From the NCBI RefSeq assembly GCF_963676485.1, contig NZ_OY781114.1, forward strand, positions 2,389,001 through 2,453,000: a DNA stretch of 64,000 nt, read 5' to 3'. Position 1 is the first letter of the stretch. Each line of letters opens with the position of its first letter. The position numbers were made by a program, and so were the translations under genes. The stretch comes from an uncultured Cohaesibacter sp. (lineage in GTDB: Bacteria > Pseudomonadota > Alphaproteobacteria > Rhizobiales > Cohaesibacteraceae). Below, in pieces: positions 44,439-52,411 of the stretch. A model generated the notes under the pieces. That model had not been told where the DNA came from. It ran no database searches and was given only the letters and a program-made list of their open reading frames with translations.

Positions 44439-45743
44439 ATGACAACAACGGATCTAGCACAGGCAGCTCAAATAGCTGGAAATGCAGGCGTGAGCGCTGC
44501 TGGTCTCTTCATGGCCGATAGTGCCATTGCCGCGGCCATCACCAGCGAGACGGTCCGTCAGCGCGAGTCCATCGAACTGATTGCGTCGGAGAATTTCGTT
44601 AGCCGGGCCGTTTTGGATGCACAGGGGTCGGTGCTCACCAACAAATATGCCGAGGGATATCCGCATCGCCGATATTATGGCGGCTGCGTCAATGTCGACA
44701 TCGTGGAAGATTTGGCGATCGAACGGGTGAACCAGCTTTTTGGCAGCACATACGCCAATGTCCAGCCGCATTCGGGCAGTCAGGCCAACCAATCGGTGTT
44801 TCTGGCGCTTCTGACGCCGGGCGACACGATCCTCGGGCTTGATCTGAGGGCCGGCGGACACCTGACCCATGGAGCGCCGGTGAATATATCAGGCCGCTGG
44901 TTCAATATCGTCAGCTATGGAGTGGACCCGGAAACCCATCTCATCGACATGGATCAGGTCGCCGAACTTGCCCGTCGCCATAGGCCCAAATTGTTGATTG
45001 CGGGAGGATCGGCCTATCCCCGTGTTATGGATTTTGCGCGTTTTCGCGAAATCGCCGATGAGGTTGGTGCGACGCTCCTTGTCGACATGGCCCATTTTGC
45101 AGGGTTGGTGGCCGGCGGCGCCTATCCCTCGCCTGTGCCCTTTGCCCATATCGTCACCTCGACCACGCACAAGACTCTGCGCGGACCGCGCGGCGGGTTT
45201 GTCCTGGCCAATGATGCCACAATCGCCAAGAAGATCAATTCTGCCATTTTCCCCGGTCTTCAGGGTGGGCCGCTGATGCATGTTATCGCTGGGAAGGCCG
45301 TGGCCTTCGGCGAAGCGCTGCAACCATCGTTCAAGACCTATGCCCATTCGGTCGTGGAGAATTGTCGCGTGATGACGCAGGCCCTTGCTGATGGCGGCCT
45401 CAAGATCACGTCCGGCGGAACGGATTGCCACCTTGCCGTCGTCGATCTACGCCCTTTCGGGATCACCGGCAATATTGCGGAAAAGGCGCTGGAATCCGTT
45501 GGTATCACGCTCAACAAGAATGCGATCCCGAACGATACGGAAAAGCCCATGATCACATCGGGTATCCGCGTCGGTTCCGCCGCCGGGACGTCCCGCGGTT
45601 TTGGCACCAACGAGTATCGCGACATCGCTGCCCTGATGCTGGAAACGCTTCATGCGGTGCGTGAGGGAACGCTCGACGCGAACCGGCATGCGATCAATAT
45701 GCGTGTGCGCCAGCTTGTCGCGCGCTTCCCCTTGCCTTACTGA
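44439..45743 (+). CDS. glyA: Serine hydroxymethyltransferase
   Basis: The 434-residue protein covers the full [24 protein letters not shown] near 42-61, [14 protein letters not shown] near 68-81, and the PLP-lysine motif [15 protein letters not shown] near 243-257. It interconverts serine and glycine with tetrahydrofolate. A TTG six bases earlier is open, but the ATG with AAGGG is preferred. The close MocR regulator suggests this may be a specialised or second copy rather than the housekeeping one. Debris of a chemoreceptor gene begins 12 bases after the stop. Confidence 0.93.
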   Translation: MTTTDLAQAAQIAGNAGVSAAGLFMADSAIAAAITSETVRQRESIELIASENFVSRAVLDAQGSVLTNKYAEGYPHRRYYGGCVNVDIVEDLAIERVNQLFGSTYANVQPHSGSQANQSVFLALLTPGDTILGLDLRAGGHLTHGAPVNISGRWFNIVSYGVDPETHLIDMDQVAELARRHRPKLLIAGGSAYPRVMDFARFREIADEVGATLLVDMAHFAGLVAGGAYPSPVPFAHIVTSTTHKTLRGPRGGFVLANDATIAKKINSAIFPGLQGGPLMHVIAGKAVAFGEALQPSFKTYAHSVVENCRVMTQALADGGLKITSGGTDCHLAVVDLRPFGITGNIAEKALESVGITLNKNAIPNDTEKPMITSGIRVGSAAGTSRGFGTNEYRDIAALMLETLHAVREGTLDANRHAINMRVRQLVARFPLPY

Positions 45744-45755
45744 GCGGAGGGGCGT

Positions 45756-45961
45756 TCGAAGCGGGCGGAAGTTCTGAGCCGGGAGCAGAAAGAAGGGCAG
45801 GCCGAGCAGCCACGCCGGGCCGATTTGATCAACCTGCTGGCTCAGGAATTCGACCAGCAGGTAACGGGGCTTCTCGATGTGATCTTCGGCTCGGTGAATA
45901 ATCTCAATGCGGTTTTTTACAATCGAAAACGCATATTCTGGCTCGCGATAGGCAAAGGTGG
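45756..45961 (+). pseudogene. Internally deleted copy of the chemoreceptor gene at 15-2138 and its downstream DNA
   Basis: Bases 45756-45911 match 1212-1367 without gaps; I count 9 mismatches in 156 bases (about 94%). Directly after this, 45912-45961 match 2191-2240, the DNA just past the terminator of that gene. The intervening 823 bases (1368-2190), i.e. the signalling domain and stop codon, are missing from the copy. Only the HAMP-to-coil segment remains, without start or stop, so it is a relic. GTTGAAAAAG, like the end of the IS at 14073, follows 7 bases later. Confidence 0.92.
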
Positions 45962-46134
45962 CTGATCCGTTGAAAAAGGGCCTGCGACTGATTTCTCGCA
46001 AAATTCCTAGAATTTGATTTCTTATAATGTTGCGAGGGCAGATCAAAATGAATTTCCAATACTTCAAGAAAGCAGTTCTACCAAACTGTGCACCAAGCAT
46101 TGAACATCGACTTTTCCAACAAGATTGGCCAAGA

Positions 46135-46383
46135 GTTGGCGGCGGTCCGAACAACCTTTTGAAAACTGGCTTTGACACACCGATATTGAGCCGCCAGACA
46201 CCTTCTCTATCAATCTGAGAGCCCTTCGTTCTCGCCGTCCTTGTGCTTTATGGTGGCAAAATACGTCCCGCGCTTCAGCCGATACCCGGGATTGTAGAAG
46301 TACGAAACCTCCCCCAAGCCGACAGAAGCACAACCCCTTCCAGCTCTTCAGAGAGAAAGCGTTCAACGGCGCTGATCGGTACG
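46135..46383 (-). pseudogene. Frameshifted remnant of a DUF6194-type gene
   Basis: On the minus strand, overlapping the 3' end of the WYL gene, the frames read in succession VERFLSEELEGVVLLSAWG, then (after a 1-base shift near 46310) VSYFYNPGYRLKRGTYFATI with KHKDGENEG, then (second shift near 46222) DREGVWRLNIGVSKPVFKRL and FGPPP. Together these follow the DUF6194 pattern (SAWGETSFFYNPG, RGVYFATIKEKDGEND, DRPGVFRLN). The C-terminal third is absent. It follows the WYL regulator as a third gene of that unit, now dead. The stretch 45979-46134 shows nothing else. Confidence 0.55.
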
Positions 46384-47061
46384 CATAGCCTCTTCGACAT
46401 GGCGTAAATAATCTTCAATGGTTTTGCCCGGCTCGTCCGTGAAGGTCGTGCCTGTGGCATTACAATCTGTGATGCGGTCGATGCGAAAGGCGCGGAAATC
46501 GCCGCGCGTCTCGCACCATGCCGAAAGCGTCCAGACACGCCCCCAGTAATCCGTCTGGAGCGGCCTGATGGATCGCTGCGAGTGTTTGTCTGACAGGCTG
46601 TGATAACCGATGCGCAGCACCTCGCGATTGCGGATCGCATGACGCAGGGTTGGCATGAATTTGAGCCCATCACGCACCCGTTTGAACTCGTAGAGGCCGA
46701 AGCCCCACGCTTCAGGGGATTTGCGACGATTGAGTGCGTGGCTGGCGATCTTCTCATGCAGGGTTTTGGCGCCGAGCCGAAGCTCTTCATCGGCAACTTC
46801 CTGCACAATGGACATACCAAGGCTTAGCGCCTCCAGCTCGGTTATTGAGAGCGCAAGTGGAGGTAGGAATACAGGCTCTCGCAGCATGTATCCCACCCCC
46901 CGCTCACCATCGACCGGAACACCGGAGGCAATCAACGTGGCGATATCGCGGTAAATCGTTCGCTCCGATACTTCCAAAGCCTCGGCAATGTCGCGAGCAA
47001 GGTGAAGCCGTCCGTCACGGATGATTTCGACTATCTCGGTCAGCCGCTCGCTACGCCGCAT
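46363..47061 (-). CDS. YafY-type (HTH-11 + WYL) transcriptional regulator, copy A
   Basis: The 232-residue protein has an N-terminal HTH_11 (about 5-60: LTEIVEIIRDGRLHLARDIAEA, VSERTIYRDIATL) and a WYL domain (about 140-225, VLRIGYHSLSDKHSQRSIRPLQ, WTLSAWCETRGDFRAFRIDRI). It is cotranscribed with, and 9 bases after, a small monooxygenase-like gene. A CTGACA/TGTCAG palindrome sits upstream of that gene, suggesting autoregulation. It resembles the regulator at 50495 in size and layout. Confidence 0.9.
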   Translation of the reverse strand: MRRSERLTEIVEIIRDGRLHLARDIAEALEVSERTIYRDIATLIASGVPVDGERGVGYMLREPVFLPPLALSITELEALSLGMSIVQEVADEELRLGAKTLHEKIASHALNRRKSPEAWGFGLYEFKRVRDGLKFMPTLRHAIRNREVLRIGYHSLSDKHSQRSIRPLQTDYWGRVWTLSAWCETRGDFRAFRIDRITDCNATGTTFTDEPGKTIEDYLRHVEEAMRTDQRR

Positions 47062-47070
47062 AGCGCCTCA

Positions 47071-47376
47071 CTAGTTCAGCGACACTTCAAGCTCTGTGTG
47101 ATAGAGCTTAACGGTCGAGCCATCAATGGCAGATAGAAACGACTTGTTACTTTCAACTGAACCAATCGCGGCAGCTGCGGCTTTAGCAGCATCCATGTCT
47201 GCCCATTCTATGTGTTCAATCCATAAGCCGTCATCGCCACATGAAAGACGCCGAGCCACGAAGCCCGGGCGCGAGGTGACAAAATCGTTCATGGACTTCG
47301 CTGCCTGCGCAAATTCCTCGCGGCTTATGCCATCATTGAGTTTGAAGGTAACGGTCTCGATCACGTGTTTGGTCAT
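47071..47376 (-). CDS. ABM-type small monooxygenase-like protein
   Basis: The 101-residue protein has a single ferredoxin-like (dimeric alpha-beta barrel) fold as in the antibiotic-biosynthesis-monooxygenase family: VIETVTFKLNDGISREEFAQA at the start, RPGFVARRLSCGDDGLWIEH in the middle, and a final HTELEV strand. Catalytic residues cannot be identified with confidence, so an actual oxygenase activity is uncertain. TAAGGAGATAACAACC precedes the ATG. It is the first gene of the unit ending with the WYL regulator. Confidence 0.75.
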   Translation of the reverse strand: MTKHVIETVTFKLNDGISREEFAQAAKSMNDFVTSRPGFVARRLSCGDDGLWIEHIEWADMDAAKAAAAAIGSVESNKSFLSAIDGSTVKLYHTELEVSLN

Positions 47377-47427
47377 TGGTTGTTATCTCCTTAGCAATTT
47401 ACCAGATTGCTCAAGAGTATGCGAACC

Positions 47428-47450
47428 CAACTGACATAATTTGTCAGTTG
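47428..47450. promoter_or_regulatory. WYL-regulator operator A
   Basis: CAACTGACA and TGTCAGTTG form a perfect 9-bp inverted repeat with a 5-base spacer, 52 bases before the ABM gene. The core CTGACA-n5-TGTCAG is the same as at 51190-51206 next to the other WYL regulator. It is a strong candidate operator for the YafY-type regulator of this unit. Confidence 0.7.
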
Positions 47451-47537
47451 TCTGTGGATTGATCCACATCCCTGCTATGGCCGCGAACACCCCATTGCGC
47501 TCAATGTCCATCTTGGGCTTTGCCAAAACGAGTAGGA

Positions 47538-48026
47538 TCACCATCCCATTTTTGTCCAGAGCCATGCTCCTAGCCACAGGCCAATCCCAAAAGACAAATG
47601 GGCAGCCAGACTTCGAAACCGTGCGATCCAGGGTCTCGGAGTTTTTCTTGCGGCGACTCCCGCTCCCATACCGGGTTGCAATATTAGAAAAGGGGCCAGA
47701 ACCGTTACGGCTCCATAGGCGATCGGCAGCATCGGGTCTGGTTGCGCACTCCATTTTGGACCAGCCACAAAAAGCAAAGAAAACGAGAAGCAGATTCCGA
47801 TAAGATAGTGCGCAGACCACCCTACAACGGCTTCATATGGGATTGGGGCGCTTTGCCTTATAGGGCGGTGGATCCAACGTCCTTTTGGGATATAGCAGAT
47901 CCATCTGCCCATCAGCGTGTAGTTCAACGAGGGAATTCCCAAGACCTTAAGCTGTCCAAGCGCAACTAAATCCATAAATAGGGTGGCGGTAATTCCGATG
48001 AAAATGGCGTGTAGGGTAAAAATCAT
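47538..48026 (-). CDS. DUF2938-family membrane protein
   Basis: This 162-residue inner-membrane protein has four membrane helices (about 5-30, 68-90, 98-120, 138-158). Conserved pieces such as MDLVALGQLKVLG and GRWIxxxPKGRWIH match DUF2938 proteins. The function is unknown. CCAGGAGACAAGA precedes the ATG. It is divergent from a MerR-type gene, with a SoxR-like palindrome between the two, and is probably its target. Confidence 0.75.
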   Translation of the reverse strand: MIFTLHAIFIGITATLFMDLVALGQLKVLGIPSLNYTLMGRWICYIPKGRWIHRPIRQSAPIPYEAVVGWSAHYLIGICFSFSLLFVAGPKWSAQPDPMLPIAYGAVTVLAPFLILQPGMGAGVAARKTPRPWIARFRSLAAHLSFGIGLWLGAWLWTKMGW

Positions 48027-48207
48027 TCTTGTCTCCTGGGGGCATGATCAAAGGCCACCTTTCCAAGGTGGCTCTAGCAAATCGGGCACATTCGAAGCGA
48101 GAGCATGGGGATGGAGATGGAGCGCTTTCCTATTGTTCAGGACGATTGAACTGAAAATCTCTGGCTCCTTACCTCTTGCAATCATCGACGCGATTTGATG
48201 TGCTAGC

Positions 48208-48227
48208 ACTTCAAGTAAACTTGAGGT
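48208..48227. promoter_or_regulatory. MerR/SoxR-type operator
   Basis: ACTTCAAG-TAAA-CTTGAGGT is a nearly perfect dyad (one mismatch in 8-bp arms) much like SoxR boxes (CCTCAAGTTAACTTGAGG). It ends 9 bases before the GTG of the MerR-type gene, which suggests autoregulation, and it can also control the divergent DUF2938 gene. Confidence 0.6.
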
Positions 48228-48235
48228 CAATAGGT

Positions 48236-48664
48236 GTGTTGGATATTTCTGAAGTTGCCCACTTGAGCGGTTTGCCTGCTTCTGCTCTGCGATACTATGA
48301 AGAAAAAGGGCTGATTATGTCGTCTGGCCGCAGCGGGCTGAGGCGACTATATGACGAAGATGTTTTGCCAGTGCTTTCGCTGATTTCTCTTGGGCAGAGC
48401 GCTGGATTTTCGCTAGCAGAAATTGCCGGCATGCTGAATGCGGCAAGGGATGTCGAGATTGATAGGGATCAGCTAAAGAAAAAGGCCGAGGATATCGATC
48501 AGAAAATTCAGGAACTGGCCAGATTGCGCGATGGCCTGCTCCATGTGATCGCCTGTACTGCTCCCAATCATCTTGAATGCCCCAGATTCCAGAGAATAAT
48601 GCGAGTGGGAGCCGCTCGGCACGTTGCTCGGCGAAGACCCCGGCGTAAACGGAGTATGCCTTAA
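48236..48664 (+). CDS. MerR-family transcriptional regulator
   Basis: The protein of 142 residues starts at GTG 48236 (LDISEVAHLSGLPASALRYY), which aligns with the first residues of MerR HTH domains; GAGG lies 9 bases upstream. The open frame extends further upstream but through the operator. The HTH and wing span about 1-65, followed by a dimer coiled coil (about 75-105) and a C-terminal region with C...ECPRF resembling the two-cysteine tail of several MerR subfamilies. The four-cysteine Fe-S site of SoxR is absent. Its ligand is unknown. Confidence 0.82.
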   Translation: MLDISEVAHLSGLPASALRYYEEKGLIMSSGRSGLRRLYDEDVLPVLSLISLGQSAGFSLAEIAGMLNAARDVEIDRDQLKKKAEDIDQKIQELARLRDGLLHVIACTAPNHLECPRFQRIMRVGAARHVARRRPRRKRSMP

Positions 48665-49133
48665 TAGAGATGAGCATTGCGATCGCTGTTTACTGTCTGT
48701 GCCGTTGCCCTGATAAGCAAACCTTCCCTTATGGCGTGACTATTCAATCAGTTTGGAACATAGCGCTCAGCAGACACTAGCAGTAAAATCTAAGCGGCAG
48801 TATGGTCGGGACAGTGTGCACCGCTTTTTGTTGACACCGAAAACGATCGAGCAATTGCATTGATGAGCGGTTTGGCTCTAAGCGGGTGGTAACCCACTTT
48901 GATGGTGTGCTGATTCCGGTGGGGCAATATACTGATGCAGCGCTCCAGTGATAGGAAACCGTCATTCAGGTGCGTGAATAGCGGCCACGGCCCAATACCG
49001 ACTTTCGTCCAGCACACGGAGGTATGGAAGTGCTTCCCTAAAGCTGCCTTTCGTTGATACTGCAGCATTGATGCCATATGGACAACGGCTTTGCGCGAAC
49101 GCCCGCTTTGTATGCATATCAATGCCGTCGTCT
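48665..49133. other. Intergenic stretch without a supported gene
   Basis: Several minus-strand frames of 60-110 codons are open but show no family pattern and no plausible starts. The stretch looks like decayed accessory DNA between the MerR and HxlR loci. I see no repeat or hairpin worth naming. Confidence 0.4.
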
Positions 49134-49505
49134 TTACGGCTGTTTGCTTTGCCCGGCATCATAAGCTTCGCGTGCTGCGTCGATCTTGAACAGATTATCA
49201 AGTGCCCAATTGCCCAGTGCGCTTACCGGTGCACGAAAAGACTGCCCCAGTTCGGTGAGGTTGTATTCAACCTTTGGCGGGATGGTCTGATAGTAAGTTC
49301 GGTTTACGAGACCGTCCCTTTCCAACTGCTTCAGCGTAAGGCTCAGCATGCGCTGGGAAATGCTGAGATGGCGCTTGAGTTCATTGAAGCGGAGTGTTCC
49401 GTATTGAGCCAGCGTAATAACAACAAGAACGCTCCATCGGTCGCCCACGCGTGACAGAACCTCATTGATACGCTTGCAATCAGGGCATTGTTGGCTTTCC
49501 AGCAT
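49134..49505 (-). CDS. HxlR-family transcriptional regulator
   Basis: The 123-residue protein has the HxlR winged HTH: CPDCKRINEVLSRVGDRWSVL near 8-28, then FNELKRHLSISQRMLSLTLKQLERDGLV near 46-73, then a wing PPKVEYNLTELG. The CPDC near the N-terminus could make it redox- or electrophile-responsive, as in other HxlR members. The ATG at 49505 is preferred over a start 51 bases earlier. It is divergent from the nitroreductase gene and probably represses it. Confidence 0.88.
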   Translation of the reverse strand: MLESQQCPDCKRINEVLSRVGDRWSVLVVITLAQYGTLRFNELKRHLSISQRMLSLTLKQLERDGLVNRTYYQTIPPKVEYNLTELGQSFRAPVSALGNWALDNLFKIDAAREAYDAGQSKQP

Positions 49506-49630
49506 GTCGGTTCCCTCTTTGTTACCAAGGCTAAAGAATGTGCCCCCTTGCAGCAATATTCGGTTCCTGATAAATCGTCAGTCACAAATGTATACTACCC
49601 ACTTCGAGTGCTGACAAGGGAAACTCCGAC

Positions 49631-50272
49631 ATGACTAAGAAGACGCTGCACGACCTCCTGAACTGGCGGTACGCGACCAAGAAAATGGACGCAGCAAAGT
49701 CCGTACCGCAAGAAAAGGTCGATGCCATCGTCGAAGCGGTTCGTTTGGCCCCCACATCCAGTGGCACGCAACCCTTCGAGTTGATCGTGGTGACAAACCC
49801 CGAGTTGCGCGCGCAGATCAGCACGGCCGCCGGTGATCAGGCCCAAATCAAAGACGGATCGCATCTTTTGGTGTTCGCTGCCTGGGATAACTACACTGCC
49901 GAACGTATTGACGAAGTCGTTGATTTGAATGTCGAAGCTCGAGGCGATCTGCCATTATTGCGCGGCTATTATGATAATCTGAAGGCTAGCTATCTGCCTC
50001 GCGACGAAGCAGTGAACTTTGACCATGCCGCGCGCCAAGCCTACATCGCTCTGGGCGTTGCTTTGGTCGCGGCCGCAGAACAGGAAGTCGATAGCACGCC
50101 GATGGAAGGGTTCTCGCCAGATGCGGTCGATAAAATCCTGGGTTTGAAGGAACGTGGGCTTCGATCAGTTATCCTGTTGCCTTTGGGGTATCGTGATGCG
50201 GACGGTGACTGGCTGTTGCCAATGGCCAAGGTACGTAAATCTCTCGATACCCTTGTGACTACAATCGTCTAA
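49631..50272 (+). CDS. NAD(P)H-dependent nitroreductase (NfsB-like)
   Basis: This is a 213-residue FMN-dependent nitroreductase-fold protein. The FMN-binding opening LLNWRYATKKMD near 9-20 and RLAPTSSGTQPFELIVV near 38-54 are typical, as is the C-terminal LKERGLRSVILLPLGYRDADGD. Such enzymes reduce quinones, nitro compounds or flavins. The divergent HxlR regulator with a conserved cysteine pair suggests induction by electrophiles. Confidence 0.9.
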   Translation: MTKKTLHDLLNWRYATKKMDAAKSVPQEKVDAIVEAVRLAPTSSGTQPFELIVVTNPELRAQISTAAGDQAQIKDGSHLLVFAAWDNYTAERIDEVVDLNVEARGDLPLLRGYYDNLKASYLPRDEAVNFDHAARQAYIALGVALVAAAEQEVDSTPMEGFSPDAVDKILGLKERGLRSVILLPLGYRDADGDWLLPMAKVRKSLDTLVTTIV

Positions 50273-50494
50273 ACCAACACAAAAGCGATAATAGGCACTG
50301 TCGGCGAAAGCTTTCCTTGCATTTCAAAAATTGTCTGCAAGGCGCAGAGCAGATACCAGTGTGCCTTGCAGCATCCATCACCTTAGGCTCGGAGCGATCT
50401 GGCGTGATGCGTCATGATGAAGAATGCTCACCCATTTGTGCGCGGCCTCGATCATGCTGTCGTTTTCTGGCAGCATCTGTGCTATCCTTGAATC

Positions 50495-51187
50495 ATGTCA
50501 CGGTCCGAGCGTCTTTTAGATCTTCTGAGTATTCTGCGCCGCAAGCGCCTCCCGGTTAGCGGTCAGGCGCTTGCCGATGAACTCGGCGTCAGCCTGCGGA
50601 CGCTCTATCGTGACGTCGCAACCCTGCAGGCGATGGGTGCCCAGATCGAGGGCGAGTCCGGGGTTGGCTATGTGCTGCGTCCGGGCTTTCTGCTTCCACC
50701 GCTGTCATTCCCCATTGAAGAGCTGGAAACCCTAATGCTTGGCGCACGCTGGGTCGCCAAGCGTGGTGACGAGAGTTTGCGGAAACATGCGGAGAGCGCG
50801 CTTGGGCGGATTTCAGCCGTTTTGCCAGTCGATATGCGGGACGCCATGGATGCCACTCCGCTGATCATAGGGCCCGGATCTGTCCTCGAAAACCACGCTG
50901 TCGATCCAGTGCTTCTGCGCAAGGCGATCCGCACCGAGCGGAAGCTTGCAATCACCTATCGCGACGGTAGGGACGCCGAGACCGAGCGCGTGATCTGGCC
51001 CTTTGCCTTTGCTTTCTTCGATCAGGTCCGGCTTTTGATCGGTTGGTGCGAACTGCGCGGCGATTACCGTAGCTTTCGCGCAGACCGTCTTGTCCGGGCG
51101 GAGTTGCTCGAGGCGCGTTATCCGAGGCGGCGGCAGATTTTACTGGCAGAGTGGCGCAAGAAACAAGGCATTCCAAACTCCGGATGA
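50495..51187 (+). CDS. YafY-type (HTH-11 + WYL) transcriptional regulator, copy B
   Basis: The 230-residue protein has the same plan as the regulator at 46363: HTH_11 (LLDLLSILRRKRLPVSGQALAD, LGVSLRTLYRDVATL) and a C-terminal WYL domain (LAITYRDGRDAETERVIWPF, VRLLIGWCELRGDYRSFRAD). It is followed after two bases by a CTGACA/TGTCAG palindrome and then a small VOC-type gene, now frameshifted. By analogy it would control that gene through the palindrome. Confidence 0.9.
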   Translation: MSRSERLLDLLSILRRKRLPVSGQALADELGVSLRTLYRDVATLQAMGAQIEGESGVGYVLRPGFLLPPLSFPIEELETLMLGARWVAKRGDESLRKHAESALGRISAVLPVDMRDAMDATPLIIGPGSVLENHAVDPVLLRKAIRTERKLAITYRDGRDAETERVIWPFAFAFFDQVRLLIGWCELRGDYRSFRADRLVRAELLEARYPRRRQILLAEWRKKQGIPNSG

Positions 51188-51189
51188 TG

Positions 51190-51206
51190 CTGACAGAAAC
51201 TGTCAG
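51190..51206. promoter_or_regulatory. WYL-regulator operator B
   Basis: CTGACA-gaaac-TGTCAG is a perfect 6-bp inverted repeat with a 5-base spacer, directly between the WYL gene and the VOC gene. Half-sites and spacing equal those at 47428-47450. Confidence 0.7.
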
Positions 51207-51253
51207 TGCCCCGTGCTAGACAGGACATGCATTGAACCCTCAAAGGAGCCAAC

Positions 51254-51627
51254 ATGTCCAACACCCTTCTTTTCTATGTCACCGACCCTGCTATCAGCGT
51301 TGATTTCTATACGAAGATACTCGCAAGACCGCCGGTCGAGCAAAGCCCCACCTTCGCTCTGTTCATCTCGACTCGGGACTGGCCCTTGGCCTGTGGCGCA
51401 AGGATGGTGTCGCCCCAAGTCCGACCCATCAGCCAGGTGCCTGCGATCTGGGGTTCAAGGTCACACTTGACCAACTCAGCAAAATCTATGCCGACTGGCA
51501 GGAGATGGGCGTCACGATCGCGTTGCCGCCGACCAAGCTCGACTTCGGCACAAGCTTTGTCGCCACGGACCCCGACGGCCACCGCCTGCGTGTCTACACG
51601 TTGACCGAAGATGGCGCTGCAGAATAA
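51254..51627 (+). pseudogene. VOC-superfamily (glyoxalase/bleomycin-resistance-like) gene with a frameshift
   Basis: The ATG at 51254 with AAAGGAG starts a typical VOC protein (SNTLLFYVTDPAISVDFYTK ... FALFI). Near base 51365 one base appears to be missing. The proper continuation (LDSGLALGLWRKDGVAPSPT ... [13 protein letters not shown]) lies in the -1 frame and ends at 51627 with a natural length of about 124 residues. Apart from this single lesion the gene looks intact, so the change is recent or a sequencing error. It lies under the WYL operator B. Confidence 0.8.
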
Positions 51628-51877
51628 GCCGACGTAACTGGATTGCCGTTGCCTCGGCCGAGCATGTTGCGCTCGGCCGAAAATTGGGGGTCATGCAGGT
51701 CTGCCATGGCAAGGCCCCACCATTGCGTCGCCTGCGGCCAGGATTTGGCGTGGGCAATTCAGTTTACCGTACGCGATTTGTAAGGTCTTCAAGGAAGTTT
51801 GAGCGATATCTAGCGATCATCTGAGATCAATAGAAATTTTGGCGTTCTGAAAACGCCTATTATATCAAATGAGATAC

Positions 51878-51954
<77 letters not shown>

Positions 51955-52365
51955 TTCTGACGGTCTTGTTGGATGTCTGTGCAAACCAAAAAGCTTTTGG
52001 TTGTGCTTGGCTTTGTGACATCTCCAAGACAAACAGGATATATGTCGGCTTTCTTAGCGGATGCATTCGATGGGTGCAATCGAAAAGCGGTCTATTCCTC
52101 GTGCTTTGTGCATATTCTGCTGGCGGGGACCTCTTTCCTGTCGCTATGGGATTATGTTAGCTGGTTTGGTTGATCCAGAAAGTTGTGCTGTCGAGCCCTT
52201 CAGTGACCGGTTGGCGACAGTCTCAAGGGCAAAAGCTCTGGCTACATGATCGACAACATGGTTGCGCACCCCGATGGTATCGGCTGGGTGAAAATGCTGC
52301 CCGAGGTGCACAGATGGCTGCGCGGCAACGGCGGATTCCCTTGAAGCTTTCAGTTGCGCATGAGG
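51955..52365. other. Region after the tRNA, with possible gene remnants
   Basis: Two plus-strand pieces look protein-like but incomplete: a start at 51973 (KKLLVVLGFVTSPRQTGYMS, the opening style of flavodoxin-like NAD(P)H oxidoreductases) and 52196-52344 (DNMVAHPDGIGWVKMLPEVH, ending in a stop). Neither forms a full domain. tRNA flanks are frequent integration sites, so debris here is not surprising. Confidence 0.35.
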
Positions 52366-52393
52366 AAAAAGCCCGTTTGGTCCAGGGCTTTTT
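52366..52393 (-). terminator. Intrinsic terminator of the PAS/chemoreceptor operon
   Basis: AAAAAGCCC and GGGCTTTTT pair around a 10-base loop, about 20 bases past the stop of the minus-strand chemoreceptor. On that strand it ends in a U-run. Confidence 0.8.
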
Positions 52394-52411
52394 GTTTGTT
52401 AGCAAGGCGGG

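Noticed and set aside
48790-49122. A 110-codon minus-strand frame in the gap before the HxlR gene
   Set aside because: It is open but shows no domain pattern or ribosome-binding site.
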